Shown: positions 53,701 through 62,962, numbered from the stretch's first letter. The stretch: 64,000 bases of DNA from Saprospiraceae bacterium (GCA_028285545.1 JANQPA010000012.1:62001-126000), one strand, 5' to 3'. The notes: generated from the letters alone by a model not told the origin. Numbers and translations are program-made.

Positions 53701-55242
53701 ATGGGTCATTTTCAGAAAATTTACCAAATGCTCTTTTTCTGGGCAACGCTAATTTTCACCTTTACAAGCTGCTCACAACAGGAGGAAACAGAATTGATAA
53801 AGCATCCCAACGTCTTATTCATCTCCCTGGATGATATGAATGATTGGGTGGAACCTCTTGCCGGAAATGAACAAACACTCACTCCTAATCTTAACAAATT
53901 TGCTGAGGAAGGAGTAAATTTTTCAAAAAATTACTGCGCCAGCCCGGGATGCAATCCTTCGCGTTCTGCCATGCTGACCGGTTTGCATACTTATAGTTCA
54001 GGCATGTATTCAAATTATCAGGAGTGGAGGAAGGTGCCTAAGTTAACTGAGGTGCCTACAATGGGACAGCACTTTAGAAATAATGGCTACTACACAGCCG
54101 GTGCAGGCAAAATTTTTCATTACAATCAGGTAGATACCCTGGGATGGGATGACTATTTTCCGAGTATTAACAATCCCATGCCACCTGATGACTTTCCGGC
54201 ACAGAGGCCTGCCAATATGCCGCGCTTCCAATATATGTATGGCATGTTTGACTGGAGTCCTTTGTCTATCGCGGATGAGGAAACGAGTGATTTCCAAAGT
54301 GTGGATTATATTATGCAGCAGTTAGACAAAAATCATGATAAGCCCTTCTTCCTGGCCGCTGGAATTTATCGCCCACATCTTCCATGGAATGTACCCCAAA
54401 AATATTTTGACCTATTTCCTTTAGAAAGCATTCAAAGGCCAAAGATTATAGAAAATGATACTACAGATTTAGGAAATGTAGCTAAAGAGCTGATCAAAAG
54501 AGGAGGAAATTATCACAAACATGTCATAGAAGCCAATCAATGGGAAAAAGCCATTCAAGGCTATTTGGCATCAATTGCTTATGCAGATGCCATGGTAGGT
54601 AGACTCCTGGAAGCACTGGAGCAAAGTCCATATGCTGACAACACCATAGTGGTGATTTGGTCAGATCACGGCTGGCAACTGGGCGAAAAAATGCATTGGA
54701 GAAAATTTGCTCTTTGGGAAAATGTGATTAGAACTGTAATGATGATGAAAGTTCCTCCTGGGCTTGAGAGGATGCCAAATGGTTCGGCTAAAGGAGAAGT
54801 CACTACAAATCTAACTTCTTTAATAGACATTTATCCCACCTTGGTGGATCTATGTAATTTGCCACCCAGGGATGATTTAGATGGGCTGAGCTTAAAGCCC
54901 ATTTTGGAAAACCCTCAAGAGCCTATTTCCAGGCCTGTAATCACCACTTATGATTATGGCAGTTATTCCATTCGTTTTGAAAAATGGCATTACATAAAAT
55001 ACATCGATGATTCGGAGGAGTTGTACGATTTGGAAAAAGATCCGGAAGAGTGGCACAATCTGGCATTGACAGATAGTTTATTGGATATAAAAAACAAGTT
55101 AGCTACCTATATTCCTCCAAATCCAATAGACTTGCCCGAAGAATCTCTCCTTGAACTGATGGAACATCATGTTCCACCATTTAGATCTAAGGAGTATTTT
55201 TTCAGTCAGGAAAGAAAAGAATGGATGAAACGTTTTGAATAA
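53701..55242 (+). CDS. Sulfatase lipoprotein (type I, iduronate-2-sulfatase-like)
   Basis: A 513-residue exported lipoprotein with lipobox TFTSC (Cys24). The formylglycine site is CNPSR, Cys84 (GCNPSRSAML), and the metal site starts with the Asp pair LDDMN (44-45). Later GIYRPHLPW and the DHGW segment complete the sulfatase active site. It resembles iduronate-2-sulfatase-type enzymes of the S1_7 group, acting on sulfated polysaccharides. An anaerobic sulfatase-maturating enzyme is not in the window. Confidence 0.92.
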   Translation: MGHFQKIYQMLFFWATLIFTFTSCSQQEETELIKHPNVLFISLDDMNDWVEPLAGNEQTLTPNLNKFAEEGVNFSKNYCASPGCNPSRSAMLTGLHTYSSGMYSNYQEWRKVPKLTEVPTMGQHFRNNGYYTAGAGKIFHYNQVDTLGWDDYFPSINNPMPPDDFPAQRPANMPRFQYMYGMFDWSPLSIADEETSDFQSVDYIMQQLDKNHDKPFFLAAGIYRPHLPWNVPQKYFDLFPLESIQRPKIIENDTTDLGNVAKELIKRGGNYHKHVIEANQWEKAIQGYLASIAYADAMVGRLLEALEQSPYADNTIVVIWSDHGWQLGEKMHWRKFALWENVIRTVMMMKVPPGLERMPNGSAKGEVTTNLTSLIDIYPTLVDLCNLPPRDDLDGLSLKPILENPQEPISRPVITTYDYGSYSIRFEKWHYIKYIDDSEELYDLEKDPEEWHNLALTDSLLDIKNKLATYIPPNPIDLPEESLLELMEHHVPPFRSKEYFFSQERKEWMKRFE

Positions 55243-55276
55243 AGCATTTTGGGAATTTTGTTCTCGTTTCAAACAC

Positions 55277-55320
55277 CCTAATCCGAGGTAGGTATCAACT
55301 TCCGATTAGGATCATTTTTT
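55277..55320. terminator. Rho-independent terminator after the sulfatase gene
   Basis: CCTAATC (55277-55283) pairs with GATTAGG (55304-55310), followed by ATCATTTTTT. It is 34 bases after the sulfatase stop. Confidence 0.7.
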
Positions 55321-55414
55321 GTATAAATACCGTACTCATACCTATTGCCAGGCTTTTGGATTGAATAATACTTTGCTTTGCACCTAAATTGGGCCAAAAC
55401 AAAATATTATTACA

Positions 55415-56155
55415 ATGAAAAAAATCACCCAGATTTTTCTATTCTTTTTTATTCCGGTATCACTACTTTTTAGCCAGGGTCCATCAGAAATGGTAGATGT
55501 AAAATCAAGAACTATCAAAATTGAAGCAGGGCAAAAACTAGATATGCTTACAGCCATTTTAAAACCTGGGGCTGCTGAAAAACGTAATGTTTATTTCTCT
55601 AAAGTTTTTCCACTCGCCAATCAACATGGCTTTAAATTGGATATATCTTTCATCCCTATAGGTGTACCAGTAAGAGGTAATTATCAGCCAGATTTCATCA
55701 GTTTTATGTCCTGGCCTAGTCATGAGAATCATAAGGCTTTTAAAAAAGAGGTAAAGCAAATGAAAGATTACAGTATGACGGAAGCAAGGCGAGACATCTG
55801 GTCCGTTTTCAATCTTACTCATTATAATAATTTAGAAGAGAATCTTGAATTTACCGTTTATGAAGACAAAATTTATGTGTTCACGGCCTATTGGATTGAG
55901 GATATGGACCAGTTTATTAAAGCCAAGCAAAGAGGAAAAAAGGTAATGGAACGCTTCAAAGGCAAACTAGTCAGTCTCTTGGGTCAATCTACTTCCCCCG
56001 ATGGTTATTTTTATCAACCAGATATGGTCTCTGTAACCGAGTGGGACAGTGTAGAAGTGTTCCAGGAATTTTTAAAACATCGAGATAATGAAAATGGGGA
56101 TGCAGGAAGTATTAATGTGAATCAGTGGATGACGAGGGCGAATTTTGGGAATTGA
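55415..56155 (+). CDS. Secreted protein with two dimeric alpha-beta-barrel (DUF1330-like) domains
   Basis: A 246-residue protein with a signal peptide (1-20, ending FSQ). Two halves share a pattern: NYQPDFISFMSWPSHENHKA (about 87-106) and FYQPDMVSVTEWDSVEVFQE (about 205-224), each preceded by a strand/helix unit. This is the layout of a tandem dimeric alpha-beta barrel of the ABM/DUF1330 type, unusual in having a signal peptide. Its function is unknown. It lies downstream of the sulfatase but behind a terminator. Confidence 0.75.
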   Translation: MKKITQIFLFFFIPVSLLFSQGPSEMVDVKSRTIKIEAGQKLDMLTAILKPGAAEKRNVYFSKVFPLANQHGFKLDISFIPIGVPVRGNYQPDFISFMSWPSHENHKAFKKEVKQMKDYSMTEARRDIWSVFNLTHYNNLEENLEFTVYEDKIYVFTAYWIEDMDQFIKAKQRGKKVMERFKGKLVSLLGQSTSPDGYFYQPDMVSVTEWDSVEVFQEFLKHRDNENGDAGSINVNQWMTRANFGN

Positions 56156-56164
56156 ATTCTCCTT

Positions 56165-56262
56165 GAAGTAAAATAGAAGTATCATAGAAGTAAAGTAGAA
56201 GTATCTCAATACTAACTACTTTACTTCTATGATACTTCTACTATACTTCCACTCTACTTCGC
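56165..56262. repeat. GAAGTA micro-repeat hairpin (copy 3)
   Basis: The arm 56174-56198 (TAGAAGTATCATAGAAGTAA then AGTAG) is exactly complementary to 56216-56240, 25 bases with a 17-base loop. GAAGTA units extend both arms outward to about 56165 and 56262. It lies between the DUF1330-like gene and the membrane AraC gene. Confidence 0.8.
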
Positions 56263-56296
56263 TACAAATTTTTAGTAATTGCTAAATTTGAGTTCT

Positions 56297-57391
56297 ATGG
56301 ACGAATTGTTTTCCGCATTAACCTATTTCGGTCTTTTCCAGGGCATCTTTCTACTAATCGTTTTGGGATTATCTCCTAAACACAGAAGGCAAATTAATCC
56401 CTATCTGTTTGTATTGATTGGAGTATTAATCATTGGCTTGTTAGGACGAACGCTCTACATTTTAGAAGTTTTTGGAAAAGAGCCAAGGTTGCTAAGCATT
56501 TCAGAATTTGCCCTTATGTTATTTGGCCCTTCCTTTGCTCTTTTTATCAGATCCTCCATTAATCAGGAAGGGTTTAAGACTAAAGATCTTTGGCATTATA
56601 TTCCAGCCGTGGCTCATATTTTTTACCTCACTAATTATTTCATTTTGGCCAGTGATGAAGTGATTGGAGGGCGTCTGGAAAGTGGAGAACTCATTCGGAT
56701 TGTTTTGGTTTTGGGCGTCTTAGGACTGAGTGTTAATCTAGCCTATTGGATTTGGAGTGGACTCTTATTAAATCGTTTTAAAAAAGAAATAAGTAAAGAA
56801 GTGAGTTACGCCATTAAGTTCCGCTTTCTTTATTTGTTTTGGGTGGCCATTGGTATTTGCCTTTTAATTTTCTTTTTTATCATCCTTACCACCTATCTGA
56901 ATTATTCACTATATGAGAGGGTCGTTTATGGTTTGATATGGCTTAACCTAACTGTCATCATTTTATTCTTAGGCTTTTATTCCATAACCAATCCTAATAT
57001 TTTTCATGCAAAACTGCCCAAATCCACAAAATATGTTCAGTCCAAGCTTAAAATGGAAGAAATTGCCAGACTCAAGATCGAGTTAGATGAATTAATGGCT
57101 AGTAAAAAACCCTTTCTTAACCGCAAATTGATGAAAGCGGAATTAGCCGATATGCTGGGCGTAAATAGTCGAGAAATGACCCGATTATTAAATGAAGGCT
57201 TTGAAATGAACTTCTTTGAATACACTAATTTTTATCGAATCAAAGAGTTTATTGCTCTGGTAGAATCCGGCAATTATTCCAACCTGACCCTTATGGGAAT
57301 AGCTGAAAAAGCAGGTTTTAATTCCAAAGGAACTTTCAATAAAGCTTTTAAGGATATTATGGGGAAAACGCCAAGTCAGTATTTTAGATAA
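56297..57391 (+). CDS. Membrane-fused AraC-family regulator
   Basis: A 364-residue protein from the ATG at 56297 (a TTG at 56279 is an unlikely start). About seven hydrophobic helices are followed by an AraC domain: LMKAELADMLGVNSREMTRL, then LMGIAEKAGFNSKGTFNKAF and MGKTPSQYF. It is the third member of this type here. It may regulate the adjacent serine hydrolase. Confidence 0.9.
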   Translation: MDELFSALTYFGLFQGIFLLIVLGLSPKHRRQINPYLFVLIGVLIIGLLGRTLYILEVFGKEPRLLSISEFALMLFGPSFALFIRSSINQEGFKTKDLWHYIPAVAHIFYLTNYFILASDEVIGGRLESGELIRIVLVLGVLGLSVNLAYWIWSGLLLNRFKKEISKEVSYAIKFRFLYLFWVAIGICLLIFFFIILTTYLNYSLYERVVYGLIWLNLTVIILFLGFYSITNPNIFHAKLPKSTKYVQSKLKMEEIARLKIELDELMASKKPFLNRKLMKAELADMLGVNSREMTRLLNEGFEMNFFEYTNFYRIKEFIALVESGNYSNLTLMGIAEKAGFNSKGTFNKAFKDIMGKTPSQYFR

Positions 57392-57439
57392 TGGCTAAAT
57401 GAGTCTCTTTTTTTCCTTTAAAAAGAGATGAGACAATCA

Positions 57440-57536
57440 GAGATATATGGAGATAAATTGTCTTTTTGAACTAATAATTGACTTTTGTAAAAAACAATAT
57501 ATCTCTATTTATTATCCATTTATCTCTACATATCTC
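57440..57536. terminator. GAGATA micro-repeat hairpin between convergent genes
   Basis: GAGATATATGGAGATAAAT (57440-57458) is complementary to ATTTATCTCTACATATCTC (about 57518-57536) with few wobbles; the right arm has extra ATATCTCTATTTATTATCC units. It lies between the membrane AraC gene and the serine hydrolase, convergent, so it can end both transcripts. Confidence 0.7.
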
Positions 57537-57553
57537 ATGATTAGATAATCAAT

Positions 57554-58648
57554 TTATAAAGTTCCACTTTTCCACTTCACCCATTGCCTCAACGTAGCAA
57601 TTAATACATCATCCCCCTGATCACCATTGCTCAGCATGATCATTCCGCTTTTAAGATCATAATCAAGCATGAATCCAGATTCCCAACCGGTATTAGAGCC
57701 TGCATGGCCTTTAACAGTTACTTTTCCCATGGGATAAACACTATACCCTAGACCATATCTCCCCTTGGTATTATCCACAGGTGTTCGCATTAACTTCATC
57801 GTTTCCTCAGAAAGAATGGTATTGCCTTCAAGCGAAGCTTTGGCAAAAATCAGAAGATCTTCCAGGTTGGTGTGTAGTCCTGCAGCAGCCTGAGCGGTAA
57901 ATCGTTCGAGATAAAATTCCTTGCCTTCTTCATCATAAGGTTTTGCTGATTTTTTCAGGATTTTTTTATGTAAAATGAAGCTGGTTTGGTTCATCTTCAA
58001 GGGTTGGAAGATGGTTTGATGCATATATTCAGCAAAAGATTGTTGAGTTACCTCTTCAATCAAAAGCTGAAGTATGGTATACCCTCCTCCGGAGTATTTA
58101 AATTCAGTTTGTGGCTCGATGATGATTTCTACCTTTTCATCTGCCCGGACAGGTCCATTATTGCCTTCCAGTGATTCCTCCAAGCTAGGGAGCAAATCCT
58201 CCGGTGGAAAACCTGGATACCCATGTACCGAAATGCCTGCAGTATGGCTCAATAAGGCGCGGATGGTCACCTTGCTTTTATCAAATTTGGAATCGGGCAA
58301 TTTCCATCTACTGAGGTATTTTTCAACGGGAGCATCCAGGTCTACTTTACCCATTTCTACCAATTTCATAATCCCCCAGGCGGTGAATAATTTTGAGATT
58401 GATCCGATATTAAACCCTGTTTCGGGGTTTACTTTTATTTGGTTTTTAACATCCGCCCAACCGATTCCTTTTTTGTATACAATGGCTCCATTATCGATAA
58501 TAGCAATGGCCATTCCTGGGACCTTTTTTTCTTTTAAGCGTTCCTGGATTTTTGATTCTAAAGATTTTATAAATACATCGAAGCTGCTATTCTGAGCACC
58601 CGCATACACGGTTAGGCTAAGTAAAAGCCAGGTTAATAATAATTTCAT
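57554..58648 (-). CDS. Serine hydrolase, beta-lactamase class C / D-Ala-D-Ala peptidase family
   Basis: A 364-residue exported enzyme with a signal peptide (1-19, ending GAQ). The SxxK motif is SISK (Ser83, Lys86), the Tyr motif is FKYSGGGY, and the third motif is GHAGSNTGW. Family members are esterases, peptidases or beta-lactamases; the role here is unknown. Confidence 0.9.
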   Translation of the reverse strand: MKLLLTWLLLSLTVYAGAQNSSFDVFIKSLESKIQERLKEKKVPGMAIAIIDNGAIVYKKGIGWADVKNQIKVNPETGFNIGSISKLFTAWGIMKLVEMGKVDLDAPVEKYLSRWKLPDSKFDKSKVTIRALLSHTAGISVHGYPGFPPEDLLPSLEESLEGNNGPVRADEKVEIIIEPQTEFKYSGGGYTILQLLIEEVTQQSFAEYMHQTIFQPLKMNQTSFILHKKILKKSAKPYDEEGKEFYLERFTAQAAAGLHTNLEDLLIFAKASLEGNTILSEETMKLMRTPVDNTKGRYGLGYSVYPMGKVTVKGHAGSNTGWESGFMLDYDLKSGMIMLSNGDQGDDVLIATLRQWVKWKSGTL

Positions 58649-58859
58649 ATCCTAAATTTTTGTTTGAATTTTGGGCAAACCTATAGGCCTTTTGCTAAGC
58701 TTGCATCTTTTTGTGATGAAGTCATTACTTATGAGTTCACATCATGAATCATCCAGGTTAAATAGTGTTTGGTCACATAAAAAGGAAACTTTGGCCTTCA
58801 TTCTATAGGGTTTGTCAACTTTATTGCTTGCCTCTTTACCAATCCTTAATTTTGAGGAT

Positions 58860-59660
58860 ATGAAATCATTTTTAATCAGACATTTTCGAACCATCATTGC
58901 TTGCTTGCTTATCGTAGTGGCCATTTTCGGAATGGGAAAATTTAAGCAAGCCTGGGAAATGACGAGATCCAGGGAAATGGAGATCTATTTTTGGTGTTTT
59001 GATATCTTATTCTGGAGCGCTTTGGGTTATTTGATTATTTCCTGGTTGCTTAGGCAGTGGAGGCTCTTGCAACAATTAAAAAATGAACGCACAGATGCCA
59101 TGCTGGCCATGCTCAAAAGTAAAATCGATCCTCATTTTTTCTTCAATACTCTCAATAATTTGTATGGGCTAGCCGTCGAAAAATCTGATAAAACCCCTGA
59201 AGTAATCCTCAAGCTTTCTGAGATCATGCATTATACCATTTATGAAGGAGAAAGAGATCGAGTAAGCTTAAGAGAAGAGATTTCTTATCTTAAAAAATAC
59301 ATCCAGATCCATAAAATCAGATATAAAAAGGAAGTTAGCATTCATTTTGAGGAAGAATTGGATAGGGAGGATTATGTAATTGCCCCATTGCTTTTAGTTA
59401 TTTTGTTGGAAAACGCCTTTAAACATGGAGTGGAAAGCCTTACAAAAGGTGCGTTCATTAGAATAGAGATTAGGGCTAAAAATCAAAAATTGAATTTCAT
59501 GATAGAAAATAATTTTGATAAAACTGGATCAAGGCGAGGAGGAAAAGGATTAAACAATCTGGAAAAGCGTTTGGAGTTGATCTACCCCAAAAGACATAAA
59601 CTAAGGATAGAAAAAGATGACTACATTTTCAAAGCTCAGTTGGAAATTCAAATGATATGA
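58860..59660 (+). CDS. LytS-type sensor histidine kinase
   Basis: A 266-residue kinase from the ATG at 58860 (a TTG at 58812 would add 16 residues). Two hydrophobic segments (about 10-26 and 46-64) are followed by a His_kinase domain with phospho-acceptor His92 in KIDPHFFFNTLNN and an ATPase with LLVILLENAFKHGVE. It overlaps the next gene by 4 bases, implying translational coupling with its response regulator. Confidence 0.93.
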   Translation: MKSFLIRHFRTIIACLLIVVAIFGMGKFKQAWEMTRSREMEIYFWCFDILFWSALGYLIISWLLRQWRLLQQLKNERTDAMLAMLKSKIDPHFFFNTLNNLYGLAVEKSDKTPEVILKLSEIMHYTIYEGERDRVSLREEISYLKKYIQIHKIRYKKEVSIHFEEELDREDYVIAPLLLVILLENAFKHGVESLTKGAFIRIEIRAKNQKLNFMIENNFDKTGSRRGGKGLNNLEKRLELIYPKRHKLRIEKDDYIFKAQLEIQMI

Positions 59661-60349
59661 TAAAGTACGCCATTGTAGATGACGAACCCATCGCCCACCG
59701 AATCATCGAAGGATATGCTAAAGATTTGCTTCAACTAGAAAAAGCAGGCAATTGTTATGATGCATTTGAGGCCATCACCTTATTGCAAAAAGAAAAAGTC
59801 GATCTTTTATTTCTGGATATCAACATGCCAAGGTTTTCTGGCTTTGATTTTTTAAAATCCATACCACAGCCTCCCAAGGTTATTGTGACTTCCGCCTACA
59901 AGGAATATGCTTTGGAAGGCTATGAATTGGATGTTTGTGATTATCTATTAAAGCCTTTTTCTTTTGAACGTTTCATAAAAGCAGTGAATAAAGTATCCAT
60001 TGAAGCCAAAGCTCCTGAACAGGCCCCCTCGCTTCCCAATCAAGCTCGACAAATATTTATTAAAGGAGACAAAAAGCTGCATCAGATTTACTTTCATGAA
60101 ATTATTTACGTCGAAGCCTTTGGAAATTACTGTAAAGTCATCCTGGATGATGAGGTGATCGTCACGCTCCAGAAAATTTCTGATTTTGAAAAAAAATTGC
60201 CCGCTGATTTTATCAGGGTTCATAAGTCTTTTATCATTTCAAAAGAAAAGATACGCCGGATTGAAGGCAACCGAATTTATTTTAAAGATCATCAGGTGCC
60301 CATTGGGCAGACCTATCGGAGTGTGGTGAAAAAATTATATGTCGTTTAA
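59657..60349 (+). CDS. LytTR-family response regulator
   Basis: A 230-residue protein with a receiver domain (phospho-acceptor Asp54 in LFLDINMPRFSGFDFL) and a C-terminal LytTR DNA-binding domain (IIYVEAFGNYCKVIL and FIRVHKSFIISKEKIRRIEG). It forms a two-component pair with the upstream kinase. LytTR proteins bind imperfect direct repeats; the ACATGTC-rich gap downstream could hold such sites, but this is speculative. Confidence 0.93.
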   Translation: MIKYAIVDDEPIAHRIIEGYAKDLLQLEKAGNCYDAFEAITLLQKEKVDLLFLDINMPRFSGFDFLKSIPQPPKVIVTSAYKEYALEGYELDVCDYLLKPFSFERFIKAVNKVSIEAKAPEQAPSLPNQARQIFIKGDKKLHQIYFHEIIYVEAFGNYCKVILDDEVIVTLQKISDFEKKLPADFIRVHKSFIISKEKIRRIEGNRIYFKDHQVPIGQTYRSVVKKLYVV

Positions 60350-60355
60350 AATGAG

Positions 60356-60485
60356 ACATGACATGTCTAGACATGTCATGTTAGCCTATAGCAACTAGAC
60401 TCCTGATAACTAGCTATTTGTGCAATTTTTCGAAAAAGTCATGTCTGTTTTTAAAGGACATGTCATGTCTAAATATGACATATCT
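60356..60485. repeat. ACATGTC palindrome element
   Basis: A 26-base perfect palindrome at 60356-60381, left half ACATGACATGTCT, starts just after the LytTR stop. ATGTCATGTC units recur at about 60436-60485 (GTCATGTCTGT, GGACATGTCATGTC, ATATGACATATC). It could be a terminator-type hairpin or a regulator site. Confidence 0.65.
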
Positions 60486-60518
60486 TAATCAAAGTTGATA
60501 AATTATATACCCTTAATC

Positions 60519-60950
60519 ATGGAACAAAGAGACCTCCTCAAAGACCAAATCGAACAATTGGGAAGAGTACTAGGACAATTGATTGCCAATTTCCTGGGGC
60601 TTAAATCAAATGGAAACATAGATTTTGCCATAGAAAAAACCAATGAACAGCTAAAATCAGAGCTTGATATAGACATAGAACTTTTACTGGGCTTCAACTC
60701 CAAGGAATTAGAAGAATACGTCAAATCCAAAAAATTAATAGATCAGTATTTGGATGACCTGGCAGGCTATTTTTTTGAAATTGGGAAGTCAAAGAACTTA
60801 AGTACAGAGAAAGGAAGCCGAATACAATGGTTGGAAAAAGCACAAGAACTATTGAGTTTAGCGGAAAAAAATTCCACCACCTTAACTTTTAAGAGAATTA
60901 ATTTAAAAAAGGATATTGGAGCCGAGCTAGGCAATAGACATTCTGATTAG
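60519..60950 (+). CDS. Hypothetical helical protein
   Basis: A 143-residue, highly charged and almost wholly helical protein starting MEQRDLLKDQIEQLGRVLGQ (ATG at 60519 preferred over TTG at 60495). No known family is recognised; the pattern resembles small Bacteroidota TPR-like proteins. No signal peptide. Confidence 0.65.
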   Translation: MEQRDLLKDQIEQLGRVLGQLIANFLGLKSNGNIDFAIEKTNEQLKSELDIDIELLLGFNSKELEEYVKSKKLIDQYLDDLAGYFFEIGKSKNLSTEKGSRIQWLEKAQELLSLAEKNSTTLTFKRINLKKDIGAELGNRHSD

Positions 60951-61049
60951 ATCGAGCCTATCATTTTGTCCAAATGGACGCAGCCAACCATCTCTAAAGA
61001 AAAAAAATCTACGCAGTAAATCTTTCCTATTTATTATTGTGAATTGGCA

Positions 61050-61115
61050 AAAAAGTAGAATGTAGAAAGTAGAAGGATTATTTGTCTTTCTACTTTCTAC
61101 CATATTCTTTTTACT
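61050..61115. repeat. GTAGAAAG micro-repeat hairpin upstream of the TolB-like gene
   Basis: GTAGAAAGTAGAAGGA (61062-61077) pairs with TCTTTCTACTTTCTAC (61085-61100), all 16 bases with one G-U wobble; outer A- and T-rich arms extend it. It is the third copy of the family seen at 7697-7760 and 43296. Confidence 0.75.
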
Positions 61116-61128
61116 AAAAAAAATAGGT

Positions 61129-62934
61129 ATGAAAAAATTAATTCCTGCCTCTCTAATAATCCTTTTATTTTCCTGTAATACCCCCAATCCCGAAGCCCAA
61201 ATTATCCAATTAACCAATCTCGAAGGCGAAGAAGATCAACTCACTTTTTCTCCAAAAGGAGATCAAATAGCTTTCACCTATGCCTTGGGAGGTAATAGAG
61301 ATATTTATATTCAAACTATTGATGAAAAGGAAGAATTATTAAAAGTAGCTGGTTCTAAGGATCAAGAACATAGTCCTGCCTGGTCACCGGATGGAGAAAA
61401 ACTAGTTTACACCGTTGAAAATAATGCCAAAACCTTAATTCGAATTCATAATCTTTCTAATAATGAGCTAAAAAATATTGAACTAGATTCAGGAAGAGCT
61501 TTCAAAGCCAACTGGTCTCCCAATGGTCAGCAAATCGTTTTCGCTGGCCATGATGGGCGATCAGAGGATATCTATCTCTATCATCTGGAAACCGAGGCCA
61601 TTCAAAAATTAACCGATGAACCTGGTCGAGAAGCACATTTCGGCTTTTCTCCGGATGGTCGTTACATTGGTTATAACAAAAGAGGCGGCCCCGAAGAAGA
61701 TTTATTTGCTATTTCCGTTGATGGAAAAGAAAAAATCAATATTACCCAACATGCAGATTATGAATGGTATCCGCACTGGTCTCCCCAGGGAGATGGCGTG
61801 CTTTTTTATTCCACCTGGGGAGATGCCATGACGGAAGTTTGGATCGCCAGTTTTCCAACACATGGCCTTAAACAGGTGTCCAATCACATTGTGGAAGATT
61901 TTGGTTCTGTTTTTTCGCCCGATGGTAAGGAAGTTGTATTCATCTCTAAGCGGGATGGTATGAACGACTTATTTATCTACCATTTGGAAAAAGACATTAC
62001 TAGAAAGCTGGGCATTTCCGAAAAATTAAAAAGAGGCTGGCCTAAATGGTCTCCTGCTGGTCAAGCACTGGCCTATTCTGCTAATGTAGAAGAACCTTTT
62101 TTGTATGAAGTAAACATTGAATCCCGACAAACGCAACGAATCACTAATCTTCATCAAGCTGAGGAATTTCCAACGGTAGATCCTAAAGGAAAATACCTGG
62201 CTTTCGTGACCAATGGCAATGGTAGTGAATCCAATATCATGCTCTTTGATCTGGAAACAAAAAAGACTACACCCTTTTTAAATAATTACCAACTGCAAAC
62301 CCGACCTCAATTTTCCAAAACTAGTGGCACATTGGGCATGGTTCAAGGTCCTGGTGGCTCCGTAGCTACCAACAATATATTTACTGCCACTTTGGATGAA
62401 AAAGATTCTCTTTATTTAACGGATTCTGGCGGCATTCGCCATTTTGTATGGACTCCCGATGATCAGGAAGTAATCTACGGCTATGATAGCAGTGCCAATT
62501 ATTCTTTTGACATTTGGAAAAAAAATCTGTCTACAGGAAAAATCCAGCCATTGGTCCAAACCACTGGTAGTGAAATTCCCACCAGCGTCTCGCCGGATGG
62601 TACCCACTTTTTGTTTCAGAGCAATATTAGTGGTCAAAATAAAGTTTATCAGCTGCCTTTTTCAGGAACTGTGCGAAATATAGAAAGTTATGAATTAACG
62701 GATGGTTGGGATGCTACCTATTCCCCAGATGGAGAGCATATTGTTTTCATTTCCAATAAAAATGAGGAAAACACAACTGATATCTTCATAATGGACAAAA
62801 ACGCTCAAAACAAGCAAAGGTTAACCAATGATCACTTTGAAGAAACCCATCCGCAATGGTCAGCTGATGGCAAGCGTATTATTTTTAGTGCTCAAAAAGG
62901 GAGTAAGGATATTTATTTGTATACTTTTAAATAG
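61129..62934 (+). CDS. TolB-like beta-propeller lipoprotein
   Basis: A 601-residue lipoprotein with lipobox LLFSC near residue 16. It consists of about twelve PD40 blades (for example LTFSPKGDQIAFTYALGGNR and AWSPDGEKLVYTVENNAKT), so it is probably two propellers. No catalytic motif. The function is unknown; TolB-like propellers can bind peptides or cell-envelope proteins. A shorter relative is at 23772. Confidence 0.9.
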   Translation: MKKLIPASLIILLFSCNTPNPEAQIIQLTNLEGEEDQLTFSPKGDQIAFTYALGGNRDIYIQTIDEKEELLKVAGSKDQEHSPAWSPDGEKLVYTVENNAKTLIRIHNLSNNELKNIELDSGRAFKANWSPNGQQIVFAGHDGRSEDIYLYHLETEAIQKLTDEPGREAHFGFSPDGRYIGYNKRGGPEEDLFAISVDGKEKINITQHADYEWYPHWSPQGDGVLFYSTWGDAMTEVWIASFPTHGLKQVSNHIVEDFGSVFSPDGKEVVFISKRDGMNDLFIYHLEKDITRKLGISEKLKRGWPKWSPAGQALAYSANVEEPFLYEVNIESRQTQRITNLHQAEEFPTVDPKGKYLAFVTNGNGSESNIMLFDLETKKTTPFLNNYQLQTRPQFSKTSGTLGMVQGPGGSVATNNIFTATLDEKDSLYLTDSGGIRHFVWTPDDQEVIYGYDSSANYSFDIWKKNLSTGKIQPLVQTTGSEIPTSVSPDGTHFLFQSNISGQNKVYQLPFSGTVRNIESYELTDGWDATYSPDGEHIVFISNKNEENTTDIFIMDKNAQNKQRLTNDHFEETHPQWSADGKRIIFSAQKGSKDIYLYTFK

Positions 62935-62942
62935 TTATTATT

Positions 62943-62962
62943 AATCAGTCTGAAGACTGATT
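62943..62962. terminator. Hairpin between convergent TolB-like and HAD genes
   Basis: AATCAGTCT (62943-62951) and AGACTGATT (62954-62962) pair perfectly around GA, then CCCTAAAGGG follows. It is 9 bases after the TolB-like stop. Confidence 0.75.

Noticed and set aside
53701..55242. Sulfatase as part of the lyase operon
   Set aside because: It is about 38 kb from the lyases, on the other strand and after its own terminator.
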